A stretch of 64,000 nucleotides of DNA from Chlorops oryzae. Lineage: Eukaryota > Arthropoda > Insecta > Diptera > Chloropidae. The notes beneath the pieces are model-generated. The model was given only the letters and a program-made list of their open reading frames with translations, made no database searches and was not told where the DNA came from. Of this stretch, positions 62,001 to 64,000 are shown in pieces (position 1 is the stretch's first letter; each line of letters begins with the position of its first letter). The position numbers were made by a program, and so were the translations under genes. The stretch covers positions 161,008,879-161,072,878 of the forward strand of contig CM035806.1 in NCBI GenBank assembly GCA_020466095.1, in the 5' to 3' direction.

Positions 62001-63961
62001 AGCTCTCAACATGTAATGTAGGAAAAAGGAATTGCGGGTTGGATGCCCCGTTGTTTCGCTTGCTTGCTTGTTGAGTTGATTTTCTGTTTTTCAACCGAGC
62101 ACAGGAAGTCGTTAGAAAGGAAGCCCGCAATATTCGAATGAAAAATAAATAAAATTAAAGGATTTAACCTAAATATGGTGCACCATGACTTACTTATTTG
62201 CTTCTTAAATCGACTGTTGCTTTTAACCCCTTTATTTCGAAATTTGCAAAAGAACAATTTCTAAGAAAGCATACCGTAAGCGTAGGAACCAACAAAATAT
62301 ATTTATGTATTGTCGTCGTAATGGAGGAACTCCTTTGGATGTTCCTACTCGAAAGTTCTTGAATTCGATAAGTAGTCTTTTGACTATTTGAGGCAGAAAC
62401 GGTTGTTTAATGCTTGCCGAACTCTCTGCTTGCCGTGTTTCTTTCAGTGTCGTGTTCTCTTAAATTTACGCACCTCTCAGCCATTTGAAGATGTTCTCGA
62501 AGATTTGGGTCAAGTTTTAAAGATCAATGGAGCTAAAAAAATGTACACAGGCACAGGACAAGAGGTACGTACTAAATTGTTTTACTTTCAGTTAAACTCT
62601 TCTCGAATTTATCTCCATCTTTTTCACTCGTTCTCCTTTTTTGTCTTCCACTCTTTTCATCCCTTTTTGTCTCTCTCATTCTCTATCACTCTCTTTCTCT
62701 CGCATTCTATCTATTTATCTTCCTCTCTCTTTATCTTTCTCTGTCTTTCTTTATCTTTCTATCTCTCTTTCTTTCTTTTTCTCTATCTCTCTCTTTTTGT
62801 CATTATCTTTTTCTCTCTCTTTCTTTCTCTTTTTCTCTCTCTATATATATATCTCTCTCTCTCTCTTTCTGTATCTTTCTCTCCCTTTCTCCCCATTTTC
62901 TCTCTATCTCTATATTTTCATAGGTTCGTAGCTTCTCACAATTGCGCAATGAATTCGCCGATGTTGATACCTTCTACTTGGCCACGGGCACTGCCTTAAT
63001 TGCTGGATCGCCGATTCGTCGTTCTCGCTCACGTCCATCCGTGGTCGCTGCTGCACCAATTTTGCCAAACGAAGAGCTACCCAAGGTTCCACTTCGTGGC
63101 GCTCGTCCGCGCAGTAAAAGCCGTCCTCGTATACTCTATGCGCCCGAGAGCGAAATCCTCCGATCGAATGGAGAATACACAATGCTGGACATTATGAAAG
63201 AAGAACCGACCAAAGTGACCATACGTGGCCTGCGACGAACATTCTATCCGCCGGTTCATCATGCTCCCGCAGATAATTCACCGCCCGACAAAAAACTCCA
63301 ACTTCAGTGGGTGTAAGTCCAAAATTAAAAAAAAAAAAAAAATATAAAAAAATATTTATGTCGAATGAGAGCAGAAGAGAATTTAATTGGGCTATCCTTG
63401 CGTTTCAGTCACGGCTATCGCGGCATTGATGCGCGTCGTAATCTTTGGGTTCTGCCTTCTGGTGAGCTTCTATATTATGTAGCCGCCGTCGCTGTTCTAC
63501 TTGATCGCGAGGAGGATGCACAACGTCATTACATCGGTCATACCGAGGACATTATGTGGTGAGTGGAACCAAACGGTGTATAAAGAAGCCCGATAATTCT
63601 GCCCGTCTTTTTTGCACTCCCATTAGCATGGACGTCCATCCGTCGAGGGAATTGGTCGCTTCAGGTCAGAAGGCTGGTAGAGATCGAAAGTCACAGGCTC
63701 ATGTACGCATATGGAGTACCGAATCGCTTCAGACCCTCTACGTATTCGGAATGGGCGAATTGGATAGCGGAGTTACGGCAGTTGCATTCTCGCAATTGGT
63801 ACGTCTCAACATGGGTACATATGATCATTCGAAAAAACTTACTCCTCTCGTTTTCTCGTTCGCAGAATGGTGGAAGCTATATTTTAGCAGTGGACAGTGG
63901 ACGTGAGAGTATACTATCGGTATGGCAATGGCAATGGGGACACCTGCTGGGAAAAGTGGCG
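6260..63961 (+). CDS. DCX-EMAP gene: doublecortin/EMAP-like microtubule-associated protein (3' end outside window)
   Basis: Join of exons 6260-7507, 50977-51171, 62448-62564, 62924-63312, 63409-63558, 63627-63798 and 63866-63961. All junctions use GT/AG and keep frame, giving 789 codons before the window ends. Domain order: disordered Asn/Asp-rich N-terminus (about 1-330), DCX1 (about 335-420), Lys/Ser linker, DCX2 (about 465-542), Arg/Ser-rich linker, HELP region with [14 protein letters not shown] (about 649 onward), then the first WD40 blades. EML proteins bind microtubules. In Drosophila, DCX-EMAP is needed in mechanosensory (chordotonal and campaniform) neurons; that role is family knowledge, not visible here. 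The remaining WD40 repeats must lie to the right. A candidate alternative start exon is at 22705. Confidence 0.93.
7508..10560 (+). other. Intron 1, left part: simple repeats only
   Basis: Start of a 43.5-kb intron (7508-50976). After the donor comes a GATC-repeat (about 7534-7560). Further on are AATTG/ATCGA pentamers (8160-8215), an (ACTGA/ACTGG)n tract (about 8680-8755), poly-T runs and a CA repeat near 9275. No exon-like or protein-coding segment was recognised. Confidence 0.6.
10561..10957 (-). mobile_element. RTE-type non-LTR retrotransposon fragment (reverse transcriptase C-terminus)
   Basis: On the minus strand about 125 codons read through to a stop at 10577, with motifs [38 protein letters not shown] and a C-terminal HADP. 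This pattern is typical of the extreme C-terminus of RTE-clade LINE reverse transcriptases. Only this end is present and the catalytic core is missing, as in 5'-truncated insertions. The 3' end carries a short AAGAAG-type tail, usual for RTE elements. Not functional. The first residues of the longer open frame (11002-10958) look like flanking DNA. Confidence 0.8.
11119..11157. repeat. Poly-A homopolymer, about 39 bp
   Basis: Uninterrupted A run followed by AC and GAAGAAG repeats. Its length may be unreliable in the assembly. Confidence 0.85.
11241..11540 (-). pseudogene. Possible leucine-rich-repeat-like coding fragment
   Basis: A minus-strand open frame has a coding-like pattern: [26 protein letters not shown], then [14 protein letters not shown]. 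The spacing of Leu and Cys recalls leucine-rich repeats of fly F-box proteins. No ATG opens it and no splice sites or repeats of the unit are evident, so a decayed gene fragment or chance are both possible. I do not recognise the gene. Confidence 0.22.
11553..17085. other. Intron 1 stretch, no genes seen
   Basis: AT-rich intronic DNA with poly-A/T runs, a GA tract (12506-12530), CCTTG/CCGTG pentamers (13340-13378), a GA tract (14764-14781) and CTCT/GTCTCT repeats (15250-15310). The A-rich, G-poor half around 12900-14200 yields only Phe-rich minus-strand frames. One 118-codon frame at 16445-16801 lacks an ATG start and resembles no family. Confidence 0.5.
17086..17867 (+). mobile_element. Hairpin-ended non-coding repeat, copy A
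   Basis: Starts TTATAACCGACACACTATGT, then has GTCCGTCCGT/CTGTCTGTCTG repeats. It ends with the perfect hairpin GTCAGGCTCGCCTGAC followed by TATAACACCCTTACTTG. Three related copies lie in this window (45165-46336, 54672-55126, 57383-58250). There is no coding capacity. The 3' hairpin close to the end resembles Helitron/Helentron-type non-autonomous elements, but that class is inference. Confidence 0.75.
17868..19967. other. Intron 1 stretch, no genes seen
   Basis: AT-rich DNA with a GT repeat (18565-18587), a CA-rich stretch near 18810-18850 and T-rich runs. A (TTC)n run at 19628-19645 followed by a GC-richer segment to about 19735 could be the 3' end of a reversed LINE, but no coding part supports it. 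Confidence 0.45.
19968..20112. mobile_element. Short fold-back MITE with TA flanks
   Basis: 145 bp. Left end GGGGTCTTCCCTTAAACGTG and inverted right end GGGTATTCCCTTAAAAGTG match with few changes. TA lies on both sides (19966-19967, 20113-20114). Inner arms also pair (CGAAAAATCGTAAA with TTTACGATTTTTC). A Tc1/mariner-type MITE is likely. Confidence 0.55.
20113..22639. other. Intron 1 stretch upstream of the alternative exon
   Basis: Contains CA repeats (20905-20940, 21354-21388), a long T run (21450-21470) and a G-poor, A-rich segment (22140-22620). No conserved coding region was seen. The last part may include regulatory DNA for the candidate alternative promoter. Confidence 0.4.
22640..22646 (+). 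promoter_or_regulatory. Possible TATA box for the alternative first exon
   Basis: TATAAAG lies 65 bp before the ATG at 22705, which would leave a leader of about 30-35 nt with no upstream ATG. The surrounding DNA is AT-rich, so chance occurrence is quite possible. Confidence 0.3.
22705..22797 (+). CDS. Candidate alternative first coding exon of DCX-EMAP
   Basis: 31 codons from an ATG with A at -3 and G at +4 ([20 protein letters not shown], then [11 protein letters not shown]), ending AAC|GTAAGC in phase 0. Exon 2 also begins in phase 0, so splicing 22797 to 50977 would give a protein starting with these 31 residues. That protein would lack the disordered N-terminus and DCX1 but keep DCX2, HELP and WD40. 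Many third positions are G or C (GAC, AAC, GCG, TTC, CAG, CTG, AAG), unlike the AT-rich surroundings, which supports coding. Read-through stops five codons past the donor. A first exon of some other nested gene is the alternative; transcript evidence is lacking. Confidence 0.62.
23591..24226. mobile_element. TA-flanked MITE inserted in R1 copy 1
   Basis: 636 bp with short inverted ends CACTGAG / CTCTGTG and TA on both sides. The R1 copy near 39900 reads straight through this site (GGGATACTTATGCACGG) without the insertion, so both boundaries and the TA duplication are confirmed inside the window. AT-rich, with repeated GGTTGA/TCAACA motifs and no coding capacity. Tc1/mariner-like by its TA target. 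Confidence 0.8.
24392..24464. repeat. Cluster of ATCGA motifs with two TATCGATA sites
   Basis: About eight ATCGA/TCGAT units lie in 75 bp, including perfect palindromes TATCGATA at 24398-24405 and 24455-24462. TATCGATA is the Drosophila DREF-binding element. The cluster sits inside repeat R1, so it may be a transposon-borne feature rather than an enhancer of the host gene. Confidence 0.5.
24481..27255. other. Intron 1 stretch, no genes seen
   Basis: Unique-looking AT-rich DNA with a GT repeat at 25939-25955 and a poly-A run at 26840-26855. Open frames are short and without recognisable domains. Confidence 0.45.
27256..27370. mobile_element. 115-bp Tc1/mariner-type MITE
   Basis: Ends CAGTCGAACTTC and, inverted, CAGTCGAACGTC, flanked by TA on both sides (27254-27255, 27371-27372). 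Non-coding. Confidence 0.7.
27646..28621. mobile_element. TA-flanked MITE carrying tRNA-like segments
   Basis: 976 bp between TA dinucleotides. The left end CACCCAGAGAAAAAACC and inverted right end CACTGAGGGAAAAACTGC resemble the ends of the 23591-24226 element, with gaps. Inside are a T-arm-like segment on the plus strand (GGTGGGTTCGATCCCTG near 27880) and a fuller tRNA-like segment on the minus strand (28197-28264). The ends are less exact than in the other MITEs here. Confidence 0.55.
28197..28264 (-). pseudogene. tRNA-Thr(TGT)-like pseudogene
   Basis: On the minus strand, a five-pair anticodon stem CTAGA/TCTGG encloses the loop CTTGTAA (anticodon TGT). GAGTTCGAACCC forms a B-box/T-loop and GGCGTAGTTGAAG resembles an A box. 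The acceptor and T stems do not pair well, so this is a degenerate tRNA-derived sequence rather than a working gene. Confidence 0.5.
28624..29595. other. Intron 1 stretch, no genes seen
   Basis: AT-rich DNA with TATG-type runs near 28630-28690 and an (AAC/AAT)n stretch near 28940-28970. No coding evidence. Confidence 0.45.
29596..30245. repeat. Degenerate minisatellite, about 51-bp unit
   Basis: The core ATGACTCCGAAATGAGTCCG returns at about 29653, 29702, 29752, 29803, 29891, 29943, 30002, 30053, 30116, 30148 and 30199, mostly 49-52 bp apart. Units differ by point changes. One spacer is expanded by a TACATACA microsatellite (29825-29865). Minus-strand open frames here are a by-product of the periodicity. 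Confidence 0.85.
30886..31842. mobile_element. Candidate PIF/Harbinger-type non-autonomous element
   Basis: Perfect 9-bp inverted ends GGGTGTCCC / GGGACACCC are flanked by TTA on both sides (30883-30885, 31843-31845). A TTA/TAA duplication is characteristic of PIF/Harbinger. No transposase is visible. Inside, segments such as ATAACAGA and CCTCCGGT recur, suggesting internal duplication. The short ends make chance pairing possible. Confidence 0.5.
32488..32809 (+). CDS. Possible small lysine/alanine-rich ORF, apparently frameshifted
   Basis: An ATG at 32488 opens [16 protein letters not shown]... and stops at 32592. A second frame open across 32567-32809 continues without its own ATG: an Ala run, then [20 protein letters not shown] and [11 protein letters not shown] before a stop. 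The later part uses mixed, coding-like codons. The two frames could be joined by a 1-bp length error in the A-rich tract (32523-32565). Product unrecognised. A decayed retrocopy or chance is equally plausible. Confidence 0.25.
32810..33925. other. Intron 1 stretch, locally CpG-rich
   Basis: 33200-33600 is richer in C, G and CpG than its neighbours and free of recognised repeats apart from a CTCGCT run at 33220-33240. A donor-like GTTTG|GTGAGC occurs at about 33583. It could be a non-coding first exon or an enhancer. Poly-A (33711-33731) follows. Confidence 0.3.
33926..34650. repeat. Homopyrimidine tandem array, 10-bp unit CCTCTCTCTT
   Basis: About 70 units in tandem. The leftmost units are CCTCTCGCTT or CTTCTCGCTT variants and the core is nearly pure CCTCTCTCTT, with two register shifts near 34190 and 34240. 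All bases are pyrimidine except the G variants at the left edge. The long Ser/Leu/Phe/Pro open frames across it are artefacts of the missing stop codons. Confidence 0.95.
34651..37845. other. Intron 1 stretch with CA/GT repeats
   Basis: GT repeat at 35817-35851, CA repeat at 36582-36606, GTTT runs (36500-36520) and several poly-T tracts. A 69-codon ATG frame at 37585-37794 just before repeat R1 has no recognisable domain. Nothing else supports a gene. Confidence 0.45.
37846..37945 (+). repeat. Repeat family R1, copy 2, first block
   Basis: Near-identical to 22847-22951 (same start, three or four differences over 100 bp). It abuts the trinucleotide array that follows. Confidence 0.85.
37953..38713. 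repeat. (GATGATGGT)n trinucleotide array
   Basis: About 760 bp of GAT/GGT/GTT triplets. The first 450 bp keep a three-base register, giving Met/Val-rich and, on the other strand, His-rich frames. From about 38410 single-base indels break the register repeatedly. A short remnant of the same array lies at 39470-39515, so intervening DNA (38714-39469) separates the two parts. Confidence 0.95.
39160..39469. mobile_element. Candidate hAT-type MITE beside the GAT array
   Basis: Ends CAGTGATGCCAAATTAG and, inverted, CAGTGTTGCCAACTCC share the CAGTG.TGCCAA motif common at hAT ends. 310 bp, non-coding, with the 16-bp palindrome GCGCTAGATCTAGCGC inside. No 8-bp duplication was found. The right end abuts the array remnant, so the left flank may have been rearranged. 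Confidence 0.55.
39633..39818. mobile_element. Small inverted-repeat element
   Basis: Ends GCACTGATGCCAG and, inverted, GCACTGATGCTAG (12 of 13). 186 bp, non-coding. No clear target duplication, so the class is uncertain. Confidence 0.45.
39842..40020 (+). repeat. Repeat family R1, copy 2, last block
   Basis: Matches 23522-23590 followed directly by 24227-24345, showing the state without the 636-bp MITE present in copy 1. Confidence 0.8.
40021..41358. other. Intron 1 stretch, no recognised feature besides CA repeats
   Basis: CA-rich repeats near 40830-40910 and 41157-41190. The last 150 bp before 41359 are CpG-richer and could be a leader for the small ORF that follows. Confidence 0.4.
41359..41544 (+). 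CDS. Candidate small membrane-protein ORF (61 codons)
   Basis: The ATG has A at -3. The product starts [20 protein letters not shown], has a hydrophobic stretch (about 35-48, [14 protein letters not shown]) that could span a membrane, and ends in a Thr run encoded by an ACA repeat. The upstream 150 bp is relatively CpG-rich. No family was recognised. It lies in the same orientation as the host intron. Chance is a real alternative for an ORF of this size. Confidence 0.28.
   Translation: MPNSVIHNTPWWTLWALFKTYINCYEILYDIADFSIVIASVLCLYYAKLTAEATTTTTTTS
41767..42033 (-). CDS. Candidate small ORF with hydrophobic core and Arg-rich tail (88 codons)
   Basis: The minus-strand ATG sits in an excellent fly start context (AACAAAATG). 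The product has a hydrophobic segment (about 30-50, [12 protein letters not shown]) followed by an Arg/Ser-rich tail ([15 protein letters not shown]). It is convergent with the ORF at 41359-41544. No homologous family was recognised. The Arg-rich part comes from a GCGAC-type repeat, so the frame may be repeat-driven. Confidence 0.25.
   Translation of the reverse strand: MPNNDLRPSRFYPYHKCLFAYEFRTTTRSFTVFVFVVAALLRSVHIVIVGSAFNLRSCLRRCRSRYRSRSRRNRNVAAKIVNQHESGH
42034..45164. other. Intron 1 stretch, no genes seen
   Basis: Poly-A of about 37 bp (42315-42350), ATCGATCGATC (43057-43067), GTCAATCTC repeats, GCATC repeats (43797-43815), and two CA repeats (44668-44693, 44921-44954). Open frames are repeat-derived. 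Confidence 0.45.
45215..45346. mobile_element. 132-bp fold-back MITE inside copy D
   Basis: Ends TCGCACACCCTCTTCTAAGG and, inverted, TCGCACAGCCTCTTCTAAGG differ at one position. The related copy at 54672 reads through this site (GACACACATGTTTAAAT), confirming the insertion and a short CA duplication. Confidence 0.75.
45586..46091. mobile_element. 506-bp inverted-repeat element inside copy D
   Basis: Ends TTACATGACCAACT and, inverted, TACGTGACCAACT. It is flanked by a 9-bp direct repeat ACTCATGTC (45577-45585, 46092-46100) that is single in other copies. The interior has repeated TACCGATTTT/GTACCG motifs. A target duplication of 8-9 bp suggests hAT or a related superfamily. Confidence 0.75.
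46337..48157. other. Intron 1 stretch, no genes seen
   Basis: A single pogo-like end, ATACAGTGAAACCTCCATAT, occurs at 47357 without a partner. Poly-A near 47700. No coding evidence. Confidence 0.45.
48158..49866. repeat. (AACAT)n pentanucleotide satellite with a degraded middle
   Basis: 48158-49044 is almost pure AACAT with a handful of single-unit indels. 49045-49735 is degraded A/C/T sequence with only one G (near 49114) and long A runs. 49735-49866 returns to pure AACAT. The huge minus-strand Leu-Cys-Tyr-Val-Met frames are artefacts of the repeat. Confidence 0.95.
49890..50425 (+). mobile_element. Second hairpin-ended non-coding repeat
   Basis: Begins with CGTCTGTCCAGTCGTCTGTC runs and ends with the hairpin GTCGGGCTTGACCGAC followed by TTTAGCTTTCTTACTTG. 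The plan matches copies A-D (CTGTC repeats at the head, hairpin and CTTACTTG at the tail), but the interior differs and contains CCGCCCACTGCCACGCCCAC. The left boundary is uncertain. Confidence 0.6.
50977..51171 (+). CDS. DCX-EMAP coding exon 2: linker and start of DCX domain 2
   Basis: 65 codons, phase 0 at both ends. It is preceded by a strong pyrimidine tract ending TCTTTCCAG and followed by CAG|GTGAGT. It encodes [20 protein letters not shown] (end of DCX1 and linker), a Lys/Ser linker, and [15 protein letters not shown], the first strand of DCX2. Any transcript starting at 6260 or at 22705 would enter here. A GT microsatellite starts 18 bp after the donor. Confidence 0.92.
51172..52254 (+). 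other. Intron 2, left part
   Basis: Start of an 11.3-kb intron (51172-62447). GT repeats at 51189-51212 and about 51403-51427, poly-A/T tracts near 51725-51756. Open frames are repeat-derived. Confidence 0.6.
52255..52522. repeat. Long inverted repeat (hairpin arms of about 115 bp)
   Basis: The arm 52255-52370 (TATATGTAGTAATTGCATTA onward, through TTTTTTCACGTTCGCG) is mirrored by 52404-52522 with few mismatches, with a loop of about 30 bp. If transcribed in the intron it would fold into a long hairpin. A fold-back or MITE insertion is the likely origin; no clear duplication was identified. Confidence 0.8.
52523..54671. other. Intron 2 stretch, no genes seen
   Basis: Poly-A (52847-52864), a GC-richer stretch (52880-53040) without a convincing exon, CA/CG repeats (53243-53285) and a CA repeat (53722-53750). 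Confidence 0.45.
54672..55126 (-). mobile_element. Hairpin-ended repeat, copy C (internally deleted)
   Basis: Reverse orientation: AACAAGTAAGGGTGTTATAG and the hairpin GTCAGGCGAGCCTGAC at the left, GTGTGACGGGTATAAA at the right. At 455 bp it is about half the length of copy B, with the middle missing. It supplies the empty site for the 132-bp MITE in copy D. Confidence 0.75.
55127..55877. other. Intron 2 stretch, nothing specific seen
   Basis: Poly-A (55258-55280) and AT-rich unique DNA. Confidence 0.4.
55878..56118. mobile_element. hAT-type MITE, copy 2
   Basis: 241 bp, same family as 3164-3406. The ends CAGGGCTCGGATTATGTTG and, inverted, CAGGGCTCGGATTTTGTTG are flanked by CTTATATT and CATATATT (7 of 8). 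Confidence 0.8.
56119..57382. other. Intron 2 stretch
   Basis: A GC-richer segment (56440-56700) containing CCTAACCTAACC and two CCTTTTCC.GTTGG motifs may be the remnant of a transposon, but no coding motif identifies it. The rest is AT-rich. Confidence 0.35.
57383..58250 (+). mobile_element. Hairpin-ended repeat, copy B (most complete)
   Basis: Starts TTTATACCCGACACACTCTG, contains GTCCGTCTGTCCGTCTG repeats and two tandem-like halves each with AGTACTAGGGTCTGT and GTGGGCGTG motifs. It ends with the perfect hairpin GTCAGGCTCGCCTGAC, then TATAACACCCTTACTTG. 868 bp, non-coding. Confidence 0.8.
58251..59842. other. Intron 2 stretch, no genes seen
   Basis: An AAC repeat (59046-59074) and a short GT repeat (59451-59467). 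A TTCTTTT-rich stretch (59230-59310). No coding evidence. Confidence 0.45.
59843..60194. mobile_element. Candidate MITE
   Basis: Inverted ends TACTCAGCCAACTA and TACCCAGCCAACCA (12 of 14) enclose 352 bp of non-coding DNA with repeated GGAGTGCTCCA and GAGCTCC-like motifs. No target duplication was confirmed. Confidence 0.45.
60195..62447. other. Intron 2, right part
   Basis: Tandem TAACG (60710-60735) and TTAAAG/GGAGAC/GAAGAC hexamers (60755-60805). GC-richer patches at 60900-61200 show no convincing exon. The intron ends with TGTTTCTTTCAG. Confidence 0.5.
62448..62564 (+). CDS. DCX-EMAP coding exon 3: core of DCX domain 2
   Basis: 39 codons, phase 0 both sides (TTTCAG|TGT...GAG|GTACGT). It encodes [20 protein letters not shown], then [19 protein letters not shown], the central helix and strand of DCX2. 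The following 359-bp intron is strongly CT-rich (62590-62910), giving the next acceptor an unusually long pyrimidine tract. Confidence 0.92.
62924..63312 (+). CDS. DCX-EMAP coding exon 4: end of DCX2, Arg/Ser linker, start of HELP
   Basis: Acceptor TTTTCATAG, donor GT|GTAAGT, ending in phase 2 (129 codons plus 2 nt). It encodes the last part of DCX2 ([20 protein letters not shown]), a linker rich in Arg/Ser/Pro ([17 protein letters not shown]), then [20 protein letters not shown] and LQLQW, which lead into the HELP motif. Confidence 0.92.
63409..63558 (+). CDS. DCX-EMAP coding exon 5: HELP core
   Basis: Completes the split Val codon, then [20 protein letters not shown], a hydrophobic [13 protein letters not shown] segment and [22 protein letters not shown], a hydrophobic stretch and QRHY.GHT is the hallmark of EMAP/EML proteins. 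Ends in phase 2. The flanking introns are 96 and 68 bp, typical minimal fly introns. Confidence 0.93.
63627..63798 (+). CDS. DCX-EMAP coding exon 6: first WD40 blade
   Basis: Acceptor CCCATTAG. Completes a Cys codon, then [37 protein letters not shown] and VTAVAFSQL, the pattern of EML WD40 repeats (CxxxHP...ASGQ.AG). Ends TTG|GTACGT, phase 0. Confidence 0.92.
63866..63961 (+). CDS. DCX-EMAP coding exon 7: WD40 continuation, last exon in window
   Basis: 32 codons ([32 protein letters not shown]) ending GCG|GTAGGC, phase 0. It continues the blade begun in exon 6. The next intron starts at 63962 and leaves the window, so the remaining propeller and the stop codon are not seen. Confidence 0.9.
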
Positions 63962-64000
63962 GTAGGCAAATCACTTTTCTTTTTTTTTTCGTAAAATTTT

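Overview
This window is nuclear DNA of a true fly (Diptera). The strongest evidence is one multi-exon plus-strand gene encoding a protein with two doublecortin (DCX) domains, an EMAP-type HELP region and the first WD40 repeats. That is the architecture of the fly gene DCX-EMAP, an EML-family microtubule-associated protein known in Drosophila from mechanosensory neurons. AT-rich non-coding DNA, abundant di- and tri-nucleotide repeats, poly-Asn and poly-Asp coding tracts and many short inverted-repeat transposons also fit a fly. The genus cannot be fixed from the sequence alone; an acalyptrate fly such as a fruit fly is likely.

Layout. Positions 1-4.9 kb are upstream non-coding DNA with a cluster of small transposons, one nested in another. 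About 4.9-6.26 kb looks like the 5' leader. Coding exon 1 (6260-7507) holds a long disordered N-terminus and the first DCX domain. A 43.5-kb intron follows (7508-50976). It holds repeats and MITEs, several long satellite-like arrays, three weak small-ORF candidates, and a 31-codon candidate alternative first exon (22705-22797) with a good splice donor in the right phase. Exon 2 (50977-51171) is followed by an 11.3-kb intron. Five closely spaced exons (62448-63961) then encode the second DCX domain, HELP and the start of the WD40 propeller. The gene runs off the right edge.

All visible splice junctions keep the frame, giving 789 codons: 416 + 65 + 39 codons, then two exons joined in phase 2, then 57 and 32 whole codons. 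The candidate alternative first exon ends in phase 0, as exon 1 does. A transcript from it would make a shorter protein lacking the first DCX domain but keeping the second, plus HELP and WD40.

The rest is repeat biology. At least six MITEs have clear terminal inverted repeats and target duplications, and two more insertions are confirmed by empty sites in related repeats within the window. There are four copies of a hairpin-ended non-coding element. Long tandem arrays are (AACAT)n, a 10-bp pyrimidine repeat, (GATGATGGT)n and a 51-bp minisatellite. I saw no CRISPR array, operon, intact transposase or viral gene.
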